Positions 1 to 11,041 of a stretch of 64,000 nt of DNA are shown here, one piece after another (position 1 is the first letter of the stretch; the number at the start of each line of letters is the position of its first letter). Source of the DNA: Eucalyptus grandis. Lineage: Eukaryota > Streptophyta > Magnoliopsida > Myrtales > Myrtaceae. Below the pieces are notes generated by a model that ran no database searches, had not been told where the DNA came from, and worked only from the letters and a program-made list of their open reading frames with translations. Location of the stretch: the NCBI RefSeq assembly GCF_016545825.1, contig NC_052619.1:34573803-34637802 (forward strand), given 5' to 3'. Position numbers and translations under genes: made by a program.

Positions 1-779
1 AAAGTTATGTTCGTTATATTATTTCATAAGGCTGTATTTGGTCATCTGAATTTCAAATAAGGATAGGATTAGATAATTTGATATTGAAATTAATGGATTT
101 TACTATTAGTGAACCGCAATAATAGAGCGGATGTTTTCATATTCTACCTCATTTATTGATTGTAGGAACTATCATATCGATGTAAATGCACAAACAGAAA
201 TTATAAGAATCTATCATGATTCACTGCTAAAATCGAAATGCACAAATGGACAAACCTCCAATATTCAATCCAAGATTTTGACATGATCTAAACCTTCAAT
301 ATCAAAGAAGCTCATAAAATCGACTATGACAAGAAATCCAAACTAGTCAGAGTGTTGTTGACGGGATAGATTAACCAAAAATGATTGATCTAGCGAGAGA
401 GAAAAGGCATGATTATTCACATCCACAATCTTGCTACTACTTGTCACCAGTCAACCACCACCGACCGCCACCCGTCGCTGCCTGCCAATTGGCCAACCGT
501 TGCCAGCCAACCTCGGCCTACCGTCACCAACTATCGCTGCCGATCGTCGACCGTCGCCGACAACTACCGCAAACCATCGACCGTTGTTGCTCGCCACCGA
601 CAGCCATTGCCGCTCGCCATCACTCACCGCCGATGACTACCGTTGCCGCAACCAATTGATGGCAACAGTCGGTGGCAACAAGCTACGGCGGCAGTTGGTG
701 GCAACAAGCTGCGACGGCAGAGGTAGCCATGATGAGGCCAACAGTTAAGCGACAGCAAGCAACAATGGGCATTGGCAAT
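1..779. other. Intergenic, C/A-rich low-complexity tract
   Basis: The first 360 bases are AT-rich with nothing recognisable. Bases 430-740 are an unusually C-rich stretch in which CGCC, GTCG and CACCG words recur, so all three plus frames stay open for 75-105 codons without resembling a protein. The same style of GC-rich interior occurs inside MITEs elsewhere in the window (10.4-10.75 kb, 11.64-11.81 kb). Together with the MITE end at 780-1003, this suggests a MITE interior whose left end I could not find. Confidence 0.4.
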
Positions 780-1003
780 AAGGAAGAATAAGAAAAAATT
801 GAACGAAATTTTACATTACAAAAATATTTGTGAATCGTACCATACTCATTCTTATTCTTTTTCCATTCTGAGAACATAAATTTTGTATAGTTACCTAACG
901 CGTTCTTTTACTGAGAAATTGTTTCGGATAATAGAAATAAAAAGAGACTATTTCTAAAAGAAATTATTCTTCGGAATAGAAGCGTTATCAAACGAACCCT
1001 TAA
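780..1003. mobile_element. PIF/Harbinger-like MITE, terminal fragment
   Basis: The sequence is rich in 'attgttt', 'gaacag' and 'tattcttcggaa' words and ends in CAAACGAACCCTTA. It matches, in the same order, the fragment at 32286-32440 and resembles the ends of the two complete elements at 10138-11041 and 11375-12085. The terminal CCC followed by TTA fits a 3-bp TTA/TAA target preference. No left terminus was found, so it is treated as a fragment. Confidence 0.5.
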
Positions 1004-1457
1004 TAGCACTAGTGGCTAGGGAGGTTCTTTGGACAATGGTGCCAACCCTTATTAGCACTAGCGGTTTCAGGTTCCGGTTCGGTTCCGTCTGGAACTTGGA
1101 ACCTACCCTCGGGTATAGATTCCTCATTTTTTGGAAACTGGAACCTATTCGTCAGAACCAAGAACATGGAACCTACCCTGTCACGGGTTCTAAGGTCGGT
1201 TTCATTAGGGTCGGTTCCAAGTTCCAACAGGTCTTTCTTTTCTTTTCTTTTTCCTTTTTTTTATTCATTTTCAGATTTGAATTATAACGTACGTGCATAC
1301 TTTACGGTAACTTCCACGTCTTAGTAAACAAAGGAGTCGTGCATTCTCATTTTACGTCCGCATATCTCAGATAAAATGCCTTCTTCAATCGAATCGCTAG
1401 GTAAAATTGGCATCTTCATTTATTTTTGCAGTAACAGACTTCTTTTTTAACCCATAC
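1004..1457. other. Intergenic, degenerate GGTTCC/GGAACC-rich element remnant
   Basis: Bases 1010-1235 repeat 'ggttcc', 'ttggaacc' and 'gggttct' words. This style resembles the interior of the hAT-like element at 45014-45607, but no terminal repeats or target duplication could be delimited. The rest, to 1457, is plain AT-rich sequence. Confidence 0.3.
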
Positions 1458-2286
1458 CTCAAACGCAAAGCTCCAAAGGCCTCAACAAAATATATGAGAT
1501 TATCTATATGCCCAATTCAAACCCAGCAACTACTGCACGAGCATAAACCATTGCTTGCTCCTTCCAAGCACTGCCTTCGAGTCTCCAGAACCTGCTGGAG
1601 ATGGACCCTGTCACCATCCAGAGTGAAATAGTCAATGAGCTCGGAGATGCTTTGACCAAATACTGTTGACAAGGTAGTTTACTTGGAATTTTCTTCCGAG
1701 GCAGTGACGCATCATCAGCTCCATCATATTTTGCTTTGGACTGAGAAGCAACATCACAACACAGATGTCCACCATCATAATCTGATGTTACCGCATGATA
1801 CTCCATTATTTGCTAGAACGATCACATACCTTATAGGACACAGATGACTTTGTGAAGTTTCCCTCAGAAACTGACGCATTTCCTGTCAAAAGAGAGTACA
1901 GAGCTTTCAGCTTATCAGCAGCTAGAATAAATTAATGCCAAAATCAATATGCAGTTCATTAAGGCAAGGTTTGATTAAGAAAACTTTGTGCTTTCCACAA
2001 AAAATAAATAAATAAATAAATAATGCAAGGCAATTAAATTACTTTTTCTTTTCCAGAAAAACCTGCTCACAGTCAGCACCAAGCAGGTCGACCAAATTTT
2101 TTACGTAAATTCAGAAAGTCCTGCTCACAGTCAGGGTATTCAAGCATGTAATGCCAACCCTACCTTCCATTGCCATATCGATGTTCTGAGCTTCATTGGA
2201 TAGGATTGATTCTTGTATCTGGGAAACCTCCCTCTAATGTGACAAATCTTTCTAGAACTTCAGGTGTCCTAACAAAACTTACAAAT
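1458..2286 (-). pseudogene. COP1-interacting protein 7-like, three-exon relic
   Basis: Three exon-like blocks read on the minus strand with usable splice sites. Exon A (2286-2164) encodes FVRTPEVLERFVTLE and then ESILSNEAQNIDMAMEG. Exon B (1921-1830) encodes ADKLKALYSLLTGNASV. Exon C (about 1813-1458) encodes SELIDYFTLDGD, VHLQQVLETRR, KEQAMVYARAVVAGFE and IDNLIYFVEAFGALRLR before a GT donor. This order matches what is known of the N-terminal region of plant COP1-interacting protein 7 and its relatives (light signalling). At least four small indels break the frame. The upstream first exon and the long downstream exon are not found, and the scaffold gap lies about 0.75 kb upstream. I read it as a truncated pseudogene, though some indels could be sequencing errors. 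Family assignment is from remembered motifs. Confidence 0.62.
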
Positions 2287-3021
2287 CTGCATGAAGACGA
2301 GAAAAGAAAACGGGAGAGAAAATTCAGTACATTCGACATTGATTACAACCGTCAAGCATATTTCTTATTTTAGTATCTTATCAATAGGTAAACCGATCCA
2401 TAATCAGCAATCAGGTGTAACGGCATTCACATATTATTCATTTTCGCCCTTTCGATTGATCTCCCTTGACACATTCCAAAGAGCATAACGTATTTAGAAC
2501 AAACTTCCAGATTTTGCAAGTAGTAAGGAAATCAAATGCAATTCAATGCAGGGACAGTTTACTTGAAGCAATGAAAGCATGGATGCTTGCTAGATTACCC
2601 CTCTGGTTCGGTTCTCCGGTTCCCGGGTTCTACCCGGGAGACACGCTCACACCTATAGTGCATGTTGTCATTTGTAGATACATGAACACCTGGAAATAGT
2701 CTTTGAATTACATCTTGCATCCACTCTTTTTGTAGCAAATATCATTTTGAAATCCTCAATGTGTTCAACACTTTTAAAATTCGTGGCTACCTTTGATTAG
2801 TGTCCATTGACAAAGTAGCGCAAAAAGGTTTAGACACCTACAATGGTGTATTGATACATCAAGCTCAAACTATTCTTACAACTAGTGGAACCATCTATGC
2901 CATTATAGAAAATAATTTGGACTAGAGTAAGCACAACAAAGATCATATTATATTTTATTGGTGATAAGAAAATTAAAATAAAAATGGCTAATTAGAGTAT
3001 TCTTGTTTTAACGAAAAAATG
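2287..3021. other. Intergenic, nothing recognised
   Basis: AT-rich sequence upstream of the CIP7-like relic. I find no exon of that gene here, no long open frame with protein-like content, and no terminal repeats. It runs into the scaffold gap. Confidence 0.5.
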
Positions 3022-3121
3022 NNNNNNNNNNNNNNNNNNNNNNNNNNNNNNNNNNNNNNNNNNNNNNNNNNNNNNNNNNNNNNNNNNNNNNNNNNNNNNN
3101 NNNNNNNNNNNNNNNNNNNNN
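3022..3121. other. Assembly gap (100 N)
   Basis: Exactly 100 Ns, the usual placeholder for a gap of unknown length. Sequence on the right (3122) starts inside a unit of the ~375-bp repeat family, so the gap may hide more copies of that repeat. Confidence 0.98.
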
Positions 3122-3224
3122 GTTCATGGAATTTGATGAAGAGGCACAGGGCTAAGAAAGACTTGCAAGGAAATGACAAAAATTGACTTTGATAGACGTA
3201 TGAAGTGTTCCACAAGTTGCATTG
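3122..3224. repeat. R375 repeat unit, left part (split by LTR element)
   Basis: This begins with the family hallmark 'gatgaagaggcacagggc' and continues to CCACAAGTTGCATTG, where the LTR element at 3225 begins. The unit resumes at 8417 with CATTGTACTACGTG. A closely related uninterrupted copy around 13979-14000 reads straight through this junction with a single CATTG. Confidence 0.85.
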
Positions 3225-4490
3225 TGAAAAAGCTAGTACGAACACCTAGAGGGGAGTGAATAGGTGTAAAAATAAATCTTGGCAAATATATGTGGAATAA
3301 AATAAACTTCGAGTAAAAGAAAGGAGTTAGGGAAGAGAATAAGAACACAAGATTTATAATGGTTCGGCTTAATCCAAGCCTACGTCCACTCTCCCACACT
3401 AACAGCCTTCTTGGCTGGATTCCACTATGTAATCAACAAGAGATTACAACTTCGAGTGCAAACACTTAGTAGTAGATCACACTATCTCACTAAGTCACTC
3501 TTTTGATATTTCTCTCACGATCACAAACGTTTAAGCTCTTAAGAGACAAGTATATGGTCGAAAGTCGCTCAGACTTTGGAATTATAAATTCTACGCTCCG
3601 TCTCGTACTTGCTCATCGGTCCATGATCTCCTTAAATACTCCTCCACTTCCAAACTACCCGTTGGACAGTATCCCGAAGAATCGTCTTCCAATATATCCA
3701 TTGGACAGTTCTGTATCTAGAAGATTTGGTAGCCGTTGAGTGACAAAGGTAAAATCCCAAATTGATTCCGATCGCCCGTACAAACGAAATCTTGGTTTCC
3801 ATAAGTAAAGCTTCTTCGTATAGAAAGTTCTTGTCTTCAAGATCCAATCGTCAATCAATTAGATTGAATCAATCAAATCAATCTTGATGTGGAATCCAAA
3901 CCAAATCACTAGCCGTTATATGATTGGGCTTGAGTTATGATTCATCAAATCTGATGTAAAGTCTGAGAGCAATAGACTTTACAATATGAGTCTGAGAGCA
4001 ATAGACTTTACAATCTGAGTCTGAACATATTCTGCTTCTGAACAGATTTAGCTTTAAGGTCTGTACCCAGTTCAGCTTCAGCATAGAGTTTGTCTTCTGG
4101 TTCTTCATTCAACATAGAGTCTGTCTTTTGGTTCATCATTCACGGTTCTGGTTTCAGCGATTGACAGATAGGCTGTCTTCTGGTTCATCATTCACGTTCG
4201 AGTCTTGAGTGAATTAGTCGAGTGAGTGAGTTTGGGTCTTCAGATGTCTTGAGAATCTTCAGACTTTGATACTAAAGTCTGGCAGTCTTCAGACTTTGAC
4301 ACAGAAGTCTGGAAATCTTCAAAATATACTCTGGACATGAGTTACATTCAGTCTTCTGGTCGTCTTCGCACTTTGACAATATTCTTTACATGTTCTATCA
4401 TCTGCATGGTCTATTACTCAACCATCAAACATGTTAGTAGCCTTTGATTTATTTTGTCATCTTCAAAACATCATAAGGGATTTCCTAACA
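3225..4490 (-). repeat. 3' LTR of gag-only element
   Basis: 1266 bp, direct repeat of 7222-8416. It is about 70 bp longer than its partner because of a block at about 4085-4260 where 'tgtcttctggttc' units have multiplied. The LTR also contains short tandem motifs ('agtctgagagcaatagactttac') at about 3960-4020. Confidence 0.9.
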
Positions 4491-4503
4491 ATCTCCCCTT
4501 TTT
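4491..4503 (-). other. Polypurine tract next to 3' LTR
   Basis: On the minus strand this reads AAAAAGGGGAGAT and directly abuts the LTR start TGTTAGG. This is the expected plus-strand priming site of reverse transcription for this element. Confidence 0.75.
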
Positions 4504-5787
4504 GATGATGACAAAACAATCTCTGAATATGCAGATTTGTAAACACGCTTTTAAAAATATTAATTTAAATCAAAGGATATCAGAAGATAGCAAATAGATT
4601 GAGCATAAAAATATATAGAAAAATAATCGCAGCTCAATATTATGCAATAATATCAACCAATCAGCACATATGCATATTCATATCTTCTCCCCCTTTTTGT
4701 CATAATCAAAAAGCGATAATAATGAAAAAAGTATCACGTAGAGAATATAAAATGACATATAATTTCCAAAAAGATCAGCTTTTATAAAACAAGTCGAATA
4801 TTAAAGATATGCAAGATAGCTCATTTCAATCATATATATATCAGGAAATATCCAATGAAAATCACAGATGCATCATGAAATTCACGTACCCTTTTTGTCA
4901 TAATAAAATGATAATATCAGTAAGAGATTTGTTAATGACAAAAGGTAATAAAAGATGCACTAACCGGATTTTTTTTGAACAAATTCTGACACATTTACCT
5001 TTCATTCCATCCATAATAAGATCATGATCAATCCAAAAAGATTTTTCCATAATTGATCAATGCTCCCCCTCAATTTGTTGCCTTTTTGAGATGATCACGA
5101 TTCTTTTCCTTTTCTTTTGGATTTGATTTCCCCCCCTGTGATCATGACAATATTTGCGAATAGAAACAATTGTTGCAATTGTCGTAGGAGATATTTTCTG
5201 ATTGCACCAAAATTTGCGTAGATTCGCAATCATCCTTCTCTTAAAGAATTTCCTGCAATCAACTCATTTCCTTTTTTGGTATCCATTAATTTGGATCATT
5301 CCTTGACGTTAGAGCAAAATATAAAATCTCCATAATCAAATATTCTTTCTTAATTCATCATCACAAAGTATTCAAAGAAAGAATATTATGCACAATGATA
5401 TTTTGAAAAATATATTCTCACTTAGTCATAGTACGATAAAAACAGAGAGAATAAAATCTTTGAATATCTAAGAATATCTTGCATCGTCACGTAAAACAGA
5501 TTTTCACTTTGCAAAATATGATTAAATTTGAGAGTATAAAATTAGACAAAATAATCTGAATTATCTCAAATAATCAAATCTCAATTCACAAATTACAAAA
5601 ACAAATCATACGATTCTTTCTTCAATAGAGCAAGATATGATCATTATAAAATCTCAATCAACTAAGGATATATCGAATTTCAAGCATAATGAGAAATTTT
5701 AAATTGTGTACTCAAACCAAATTGAGAATAAAAAATTCCTTGCCAAATCCTCTTTCTTCTTTCTTCTTTATATCCTGCAAAAATAAC
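4504..5787 (-). other. Noncoding interior of gag-only element with repeated polypurine tracts
   Basis: Very AT-rich. Additional pyrimidine runs on the plus strand (polypurine in element sense) occur near 4687-4700, 5063-5070 and 5129-5136, plus a weaker one at 4889-4897. Two are followed by 'tttttgtcataat', as if the priming tract had been duplicated. No open frame resembling pol is visible. Confidence 0.6.
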
Positions 5788-7062
5788 TCATCTTTTCTTT
5801 GGTACCCATTTTTTCTTGGGTCCATGAGAGTTAGCAGAATATGCTTCTTTTATCCAATTTTTCTTAATAGGTCTCCAGACTTTAGGACAATCTTTCTCAA
5901 AATGTTCCAAATTTCCACAATTTGAACACTTAAGGGCATTTAGACCAACAGGTTTTACAAACACTTTAACAAGCAAATCTTGATTTTCTTTTGTTTGTAG
6001 AAAACCTTTTTGCAAAATTTCAAACTTTTCTTTTTGAGAAAGATCATGTTGCCTAAGCCGAAAATTCTCCTTTTTAAGTTCGGAGATTCTTTTAAGAGAA
6101 GATTTGAGATTTGAACAAAGCTCATTTATATACTTTGAAACTTTGAGAGGAATTTTTGAATTGCTTACCTCGATTTCCTCATCGGATTCTGAGTCTGTGT
6201 CCGAGTCAGACTCTGATTCTGAGTCTATGTCTAAGTCAGACTCAGATTCTGAATGTGCCATCAAGCATATATTTTCTTGCTCATCATCTTCTTTCATGAT
6301 TCTTTTCTGACCATTATGCTTGTATTGACTTCTTCCATCGAAATTCCTTCATTTTCTATTCAGATTTTTGAATTTCTTGACCATAAAGGCAAGTTCTTCA
6401 TCGTCCAAGTCATTTTCTGAGTCTGTTTCATCAAAAACAGCATTAGATATTAAAGCAATGGACTTCTTACCTTCGGGATCTTCATCATTAAGTTGTTTCA
6501 CTTCATAGGATTGAAGAGTGCCAATCAATTCAACAACAGTGAGTGGCATAATCCTTTGAGTCTCCCAGATTGAGGTCTTGACATGGTTCCAATCTTTTGA
6601 GAGACCTCGCAAGAGTTTGTTGACCTTCATCGAGGAAGAAATTGGATGACCTTGATATTCCAAACCGTTTACAATTTCTGTAAAACGATCGAACATATCT
6701 CCAATCGACTCTCCTTGCTTCATCTTGAAGGATTCATATTTGCCGAGTAGGAAGTTTACTTTTGTCTCTTTTACACAATCGGTCCCTTCATATGTAACAT
6801 GAAGTTTATCCCAAACTTCTTTTGTTATTTCACATGAAGAGATTCTATTATATTCAGTAGGAGACAATGCGCAATATAAAGAATAAATAGCTTTTGCATC
6901 AAGCGCTTCTCTTTTGGACATCTCCGTCCGAGACATTGGAGCGGGGGGTTTGGATTCTTTGTCTTTGCCATTCTTATTTGATGTAGATGCAGCAGTGGGG
7001 TTGATTCCTCTTTCCACAACATCCCATTGTAAGAGATCTCTGGATCTTAGGAATGCTTTCAT
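5788..7062 (-). pseudogene. Copia-type gag (UBN2 domain plus CCHC zinc knuckle), one in-frame stop
   Basis: Nucleocapsid/capsid protein of the element, which packages retroelement RNA. The N-terminal two thirds are a UBN2-type capsid region with motifs such as DAKAIYSLYCAL, EVWDKLHVTYEG, MFDRFTEIVNGL and VNKLLRGLSKDW. Then come an acidic/serine tract (SESESDSDTDSESDEE), a coiled-coil-like stretch (ISELKKENFRLRQ) and a CX2CX4HX4C knuckle (CSNCGNLEHFEKDC), ending in a basic tail. A single TGA at 6349-6351 splits the frame; both halves are in the same frame. In-frame codons upstream of the first ATG (to about 7115) still carry the conserved RPPYF...WKNKM gag start. A TAG closes the frame above that, so the original start is lost. 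Confidence 0.85.
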
Positions 7063-7206
7063 TTTGTTCTTCCATACGTCGTATTCCTTTCCAACAAAAT
7101 ATGGTGGCCTTGTGTTGCTTTGCCTTCCATAAGTCCTGGTGCCAACATACTAGCCATAAAGAATCTTTAGCTCAAAAGTAAAAACACTTTTATAAACCGA
7201 GCACTT

Positions 7207-7219
7207 GGCTCTGATACCA
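7207..7219 (-). other. Primer-binding site (initiator tRNA-Met)
   Basis: The minus strand reads TGGTATCAGAGCC two bases after the 5' LTR end. This is the standard Copia primer-binding site complementary to initiator methionine tRNA, and it fixes the orientation of the element. Confidence 0.9.
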
Positions 7220-7221
7220 AT

Positions 7222-8416
7222 TGAAAAAGCTAGTACGAACACCTAGAGGGGAGTGAATAGGTGTAAAAATAAATCTTGGCAAATATATGCGGAATAAAAT
7301 AAACTTCGAGTAAAACAAAGGAGTCAGGGAAGAGAATAAGAACACAAGATTTATAGTGGTTCGACTTAATCCAAGCATACGTCCACTCTTCCACGCTAAC
7401 AACCTTCTTGGCTAGATTCCACTATGCAATCAACAAGAGATTACAACTTCGAGTGCAAACACTTAGTAGTAGATCACACTATCTCACTAAGTCACTCTTT
7501 TGGTATTTCTCTCACGATCACAAACGTTTAAGCTCTCAAGAGACAAGTATATGATCGAAAATCGCTCAGACTTTGGAATTATAAATTCTACGCTCCATCT
7601 CTTACTTGCTCATCGGTCCATGATCTCCTTAAATACTCCTCCACTTCCAAACTACCGTTGGACAGTATCCTGGAGAATCGTCTTCCAATATACCCATTGG
7701 ATAGCTCTGTATCTAGAAGATTTGGTAGCCGTTGAGTGACAAAGGTAAAATCCCAAATTGATTCCGATCGCCCATACAAACGAAATCTTGGTTTCCATAA
7801 GTAAAGCTTCTTCGTATAGAAAGTTCTTGTCTTCAAGATCCAATCGTCAATCAATTAGATTGAATCAATCAAATCAATCTTGATGTGGAATCCAAATCAG
7901 ATCACTAGCCGTTGTATGATTGGGCTTGAGTTATGATTCATCAAATCTGGATGTAAAGTCTGAGAGCAATAGACTTTACAATCTGAGTCTGAGTGCAATA
8001 GACTTTACAATCTGAGTCTGAACATATTCTGCTTCTGAACAGATTTAGCTTTAAGGTCTGTACCCAGTTCAGCTTCAGTATAGAGTCTGTCTTCTGGTTC
8101 AGTTTCAGCATATAGGCTGTCTTCTGGTTCATCATTCACGTTCAGTCTGGAATTAGTCAGAGTGAGCAGACTTCTGATGTAGAACAGACTTTGATACTAA
8201 AGTCTGGCAGTCTTCAGACTTTGACACAGAAGTCTGGAAATCTTCAAAATATACTCTGGACATGAGTTACATTCAGTCTTCTGGTCGTCTTCGCACTTTG
8301 ACAATATCATTTACATGTTCTATCATCTGCATGGTCTATTACTCAACCATCAAACATGTTAGTAGCCTTTGATTTATTTTGTCATCTTCAAAACATCATA
8401 AGGGATTTCCCTAACA
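7222..8416 (-). repeat. 5' LTR of gag-only element
   Basis: 1195 bp, ending (element sense) TTTTTCA just before the primer-binding site, and followed in plus coordinates by the CATTG target duplication. It is nearly colinear with 3225-4490, with scattered substitutions and one shortened internal repeat block. Confidence 0.9.
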
Positions 8417-9400
8417 CATTGTACTACGTGAAAACCGACCATTTGGAAAGAGTCCTACACTCAAGCTACTAACTAATTATCATAATTCTGTTCACAATGG
8501 AGACTACTTGTACACTTATAACAATCGTAAATATAAAGATGCTGGTCCAATCCTTGATGCACAATAGATTGGCACATCAAGAATTTTCCAAGTTGGAAAT
8601 TGAAAGTCACATGTTCAGATTCCACCAACTGTGTGTAAGCTATTTTGGGATTGCAATTAACTGAAAGTTCTCGGAACTTGATGAAGAGGCAAAGGGCTAA
8701 GAAAAACTTAAAAGGAGATAGGACAAATTGACTTTGAGAGAAGGACATATAAAGTCTTCCATAAGTTGCATTGTACTATGCGAAAACCAATCACTTTACA
8801 AAACATAAATGGAAATTTGGAAAGATTCATATGTTCCAGCTATTGGCTAGATATTATAATTGCCTTCGTGAGGAAGACAGCTTATATACGTGCAATGGGT
8901 GGAAAAGTAAAGATGCTGGTCCAGTCCTCTATCTCGGCACAATTGATCGGCTCATTAGGAGATTTCCAAGTTAAAAGTCGAAAGTCATATGTTTAGATTT
9001 TGCCATTTACATGCAAACTACTTTGGGTATTACAATAAGCTGAAAGTTCATGGAAGGTGATAAAGTGGCAGATGGCAAAGAAAGACTTACAAGGGAACAT
9101 AAAAAATTGAATTTAGGAGAATGACATATGAAGTCTTCCACAAGTTGCATTGTACTATGTGAAAATCAAGCACTTTACACAACTTCATAGAGAATCTAGA
9201 AAGATTATGATGTTACAGCTACAAGCTAGGTACTATATTTTCCTTCACAATGAAGACAACTTATTACACTTTCAACAATAAACATGCTGGTCCAATCCTA
9301 TGAATTGATACAATTAGTTTGGGGTAAGTAGATTTCCAAGTTAAGAACTGGAAGTCACAAATTCAATTTTCACCTACCGCCTGAAATTGTTGAGTTAGGG
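8417..9400. repeat. R375 tandem repeat block, copy 1
   Basis: Tandem units of about 375 bp. Each contains 'gatgaagaggca', 'cttccacaagttgcattgta', 'gtaaagatgctggtccaatc' and 'gagatttccaagt' in the same order. Unit boundaries lie near 8660 and 9030. Including 3122-3224, about three units are present. The minus strand stays open for about 90 codons in several units, but the frame is not preserved between copies, so I do not call a protein. Confidence 0.8.
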
Positions 9401-9533
9401 TCACCTGTACAGGTAAAAGACCCGCACTTAATCAGTTCAAGGGTTAACAAATTGTTCTGACGGGCCTTCAGTTAGACAGCCTACTTGCGCTTGTCTAGCT
9501 AGATTACCAAAAATAAAAAGGTGTTGGCCATGG

Positions 9534-9608
<75 letters not shown>

Positions 9609-10134
9609 CATATTTGTGATTTGTTTAGTTTATTTTTGGAAAAATCTTGGCCGGGCAACGGTGTAGTCTTAACCCCATATTTCACTCCAGTTTCCTTGGG
9701 AAATGGTGGGACTTTGAGTGGAATTTGTTCAATTTTTTATTTATTCAGAATTAAACTTTTCCTTTCAAATTTCCTACATGGACTTGAAGTTGTCTCATTA
9801 GAAATATATATTATATAAATATTAAGAACAAAATTATTCATTTCTGTCTTCCATGAAATGCCTACAAACTCGGTTTCTCAATTCAGTAAAAATAAGTCAT
9901 CAACAAATGGCAATTAACGAGGAAATTACTTTGATGTGGTCTAATTCTAAAAAACTCTAAATAAGACCAAATAAAAACAATGATGAACTTAATCAAGAAA
10001 CAAGGTCAAGTAAAGTTTCTATTCACTCCTCGAGTGAGTTTTATATTTAAGTAAATATTCAAAGATAAAAAAAAAAAAAGGTCACCTACGATAATTAGTT
10101 CTTATTGGTTTCATTTCCTTTGTGGAAGAAAGAA
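9401..10134. repeat. Duplicated linker module (L), copy 1, first part
   Basis: The sequence from 'cagttagacagcctacttgc' through 'gaggaaattactttgatgtg' to 'tttcatttcctttgtgg' is repeated at 18995-19850. Shorter stretches recur at 15120-15660 and 22845-23420. It is AT-rich, with no gene recognised. It holds an (AT)n microsatellite and stops at the MITE inserted after TTA. Confidence 0.75.
9537..9605. repeat. (AT)n microsatellite
   Basis: About 34 uninterrupted AT dinucleotides. The paralogous linker at about 19085 has only 'agtatatgtaatcc' at this place, so the expansion arose after the duplication. Confidence 0.97.
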
Positions 10135-10137
10135 TTA

Positions 10138-11041
10138 GGGGTTGTTTGTTTGTGTTCTTTATTTTTGTTTATGAACACAATTTGTGTTTTTTGTTCTAGG
10201 GAACAAAAAAAGAATAGAAACACGTTTGTTTACATTTTTGTTCCAAATGTATTTTTTTGTTCCCCGAGAACACATTTGGAACAGAAAAAAGAAAAAGAAA
10301 ACTTGTTTCTTATTTTTGGAACACTTCCGAGAAACAATTTTTCTCTCTTCTATTTTTTTCTGCTATTTCTTTCCTTTTTCTTTTCTTCTTCTTTTTTCTT
10401 TGGCCGATCATCGGCCTCGGCCATGGCTAGCGGCCGGGTTGAGGGCCGGCGACCTCGCGGGCGTCGCGACCCCCCTGGCGAGGCTCAACCTCACCTTGCT
10501 TGGGCGGCTCGAGCTCGCCTAGATTCGGCGAGCCGAGCTCGCTCAGCCACTAGCGAGGCCGACCTCGTGCCGACCGGCGAGGCTCGGCCTCACCTTGGCT
10601 GGGCAAGCTCGGGCTCGCCCCCGATCTCGACGAGGCCAAGCTCGCCCGGCCACCGGCGAGGCTCGGCCTCGCCGTGGGTCGGCAAGCCTCGCCATGGTTG
10701 GGCGAGGCCGCCGGCCTCGTCGGCTGGTCGCCGTCCATGGCCGAGGCCGGTGACCAGCCAAAAGGAAGGAAAAAAAAAAAAAAAGAAAAAAAGGAAAAGA
10801 AAAAATAAAAAGAAAAAATAAAATATAAAAACAGAAAAAATAAAATAAAAAAATTAAAAAATTAAAAAAAGAAACAAAAAAATTATACAAGTTTACCAAA
10901 CGTGTCTTGTTTTTTTTTCTATTCCAGAACAAGTTTATCAAATGCGTTTCTTACGTTCAAAAATTGTTCCCGAATAGAAATAGTTTTTCTATTTTTGTTC
11001 TATAGAATAATCTTTGAACATAAACGTTACCAAACGCACCC
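10138..11041. mobile_element. PIF/Harbinger-like MITE with GC-rich interior
   Basis: Starts GGGGTTGTTTG, ends CAAACGCACCC, flanked by TTA (10135-10137 and 11042-11044). Three paralogous linkers (about 15655, 19855 and 23425) read 'gaagaaagaattagtgtcc' or close variants without the insertion, which proves the boundaries and a 3-bp target duplication. Sub-terminal sequence is rich in 'ttgttc'/'gaacaa'. The centre (about 10395-10760) is very GC-rich, full of GGCGAGG/CCTCGCC words, and bounded by long A and T tracts. It encodes no transposase, so it is non-autonomous. Confidence 0.85.

Larger units (their letters stand above)
3225..8416 (-). mobile_element. Gag-only Copia-type LTR retrotransposon (TR-GAG-like), complete
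   Basis: Two direct repeats (3225-4490 and 7222-8416) flank a 2.7-kb interior. The 5-bp target duplications are perfect: CATTG at 3220-3224 and 8417-8421. Read on the minus strand, the LTRs start TGTTAGG and end TTTTTCA. A primer-binding site complementary to initiator tRNA-Met follows the 5' LTR, and a polypurine tract precedes the 3' LTR. The interior encodes only a gag-like frame (5788-7062); I see no protease, integrase, reverse transcriptase or RNase H motifs. That layout fits non-autonomous TR-GAG elements. Several extra polypurine tracts upstream of the 3' LTR are a known feature of Sirevirus-lineage Copia elements, so a Sirevirus-derived origin is inferred. LTR divergence in the first ~225 bp is roughly 5 percent by eye, so it is older than the Copia element at 51.5 kb. 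Confidence 0.88.

Noticed and set aside
2988..3245. 85-codon minus-strand frame running through the N gap
   Set aside because: It only stays open because Ns are not stops; the flanks are R375 repeat and unrelated sequence.
6104..6310. Ser/Asp-rich plus-strand frame
   Set aside because: Shadow of the acidic-serine tract of the gag frame on the opposite strand.
8473..8748. Recurring ~90-codon minus-strand frames in R375 units (also 14040-14321, 14422-14685, 21875-22198)
   Set aside because: The translation is similar between some units because the DNA is, but starts, ends and frame differ between copies and no domain is recognisable.
9437..9685. 82-codon minus-strand open frame across the (AT)n tract
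   Set aside because: The centre is a YI repeat translated from the microsatellite; no independent coding signal.
10105..10941. 238-codon and 132-codon frames in the GC-rich MITE centre
   Set aside because: Composition-driven frames through GGCGAGG repeats, present on both strands, no protein similarity.
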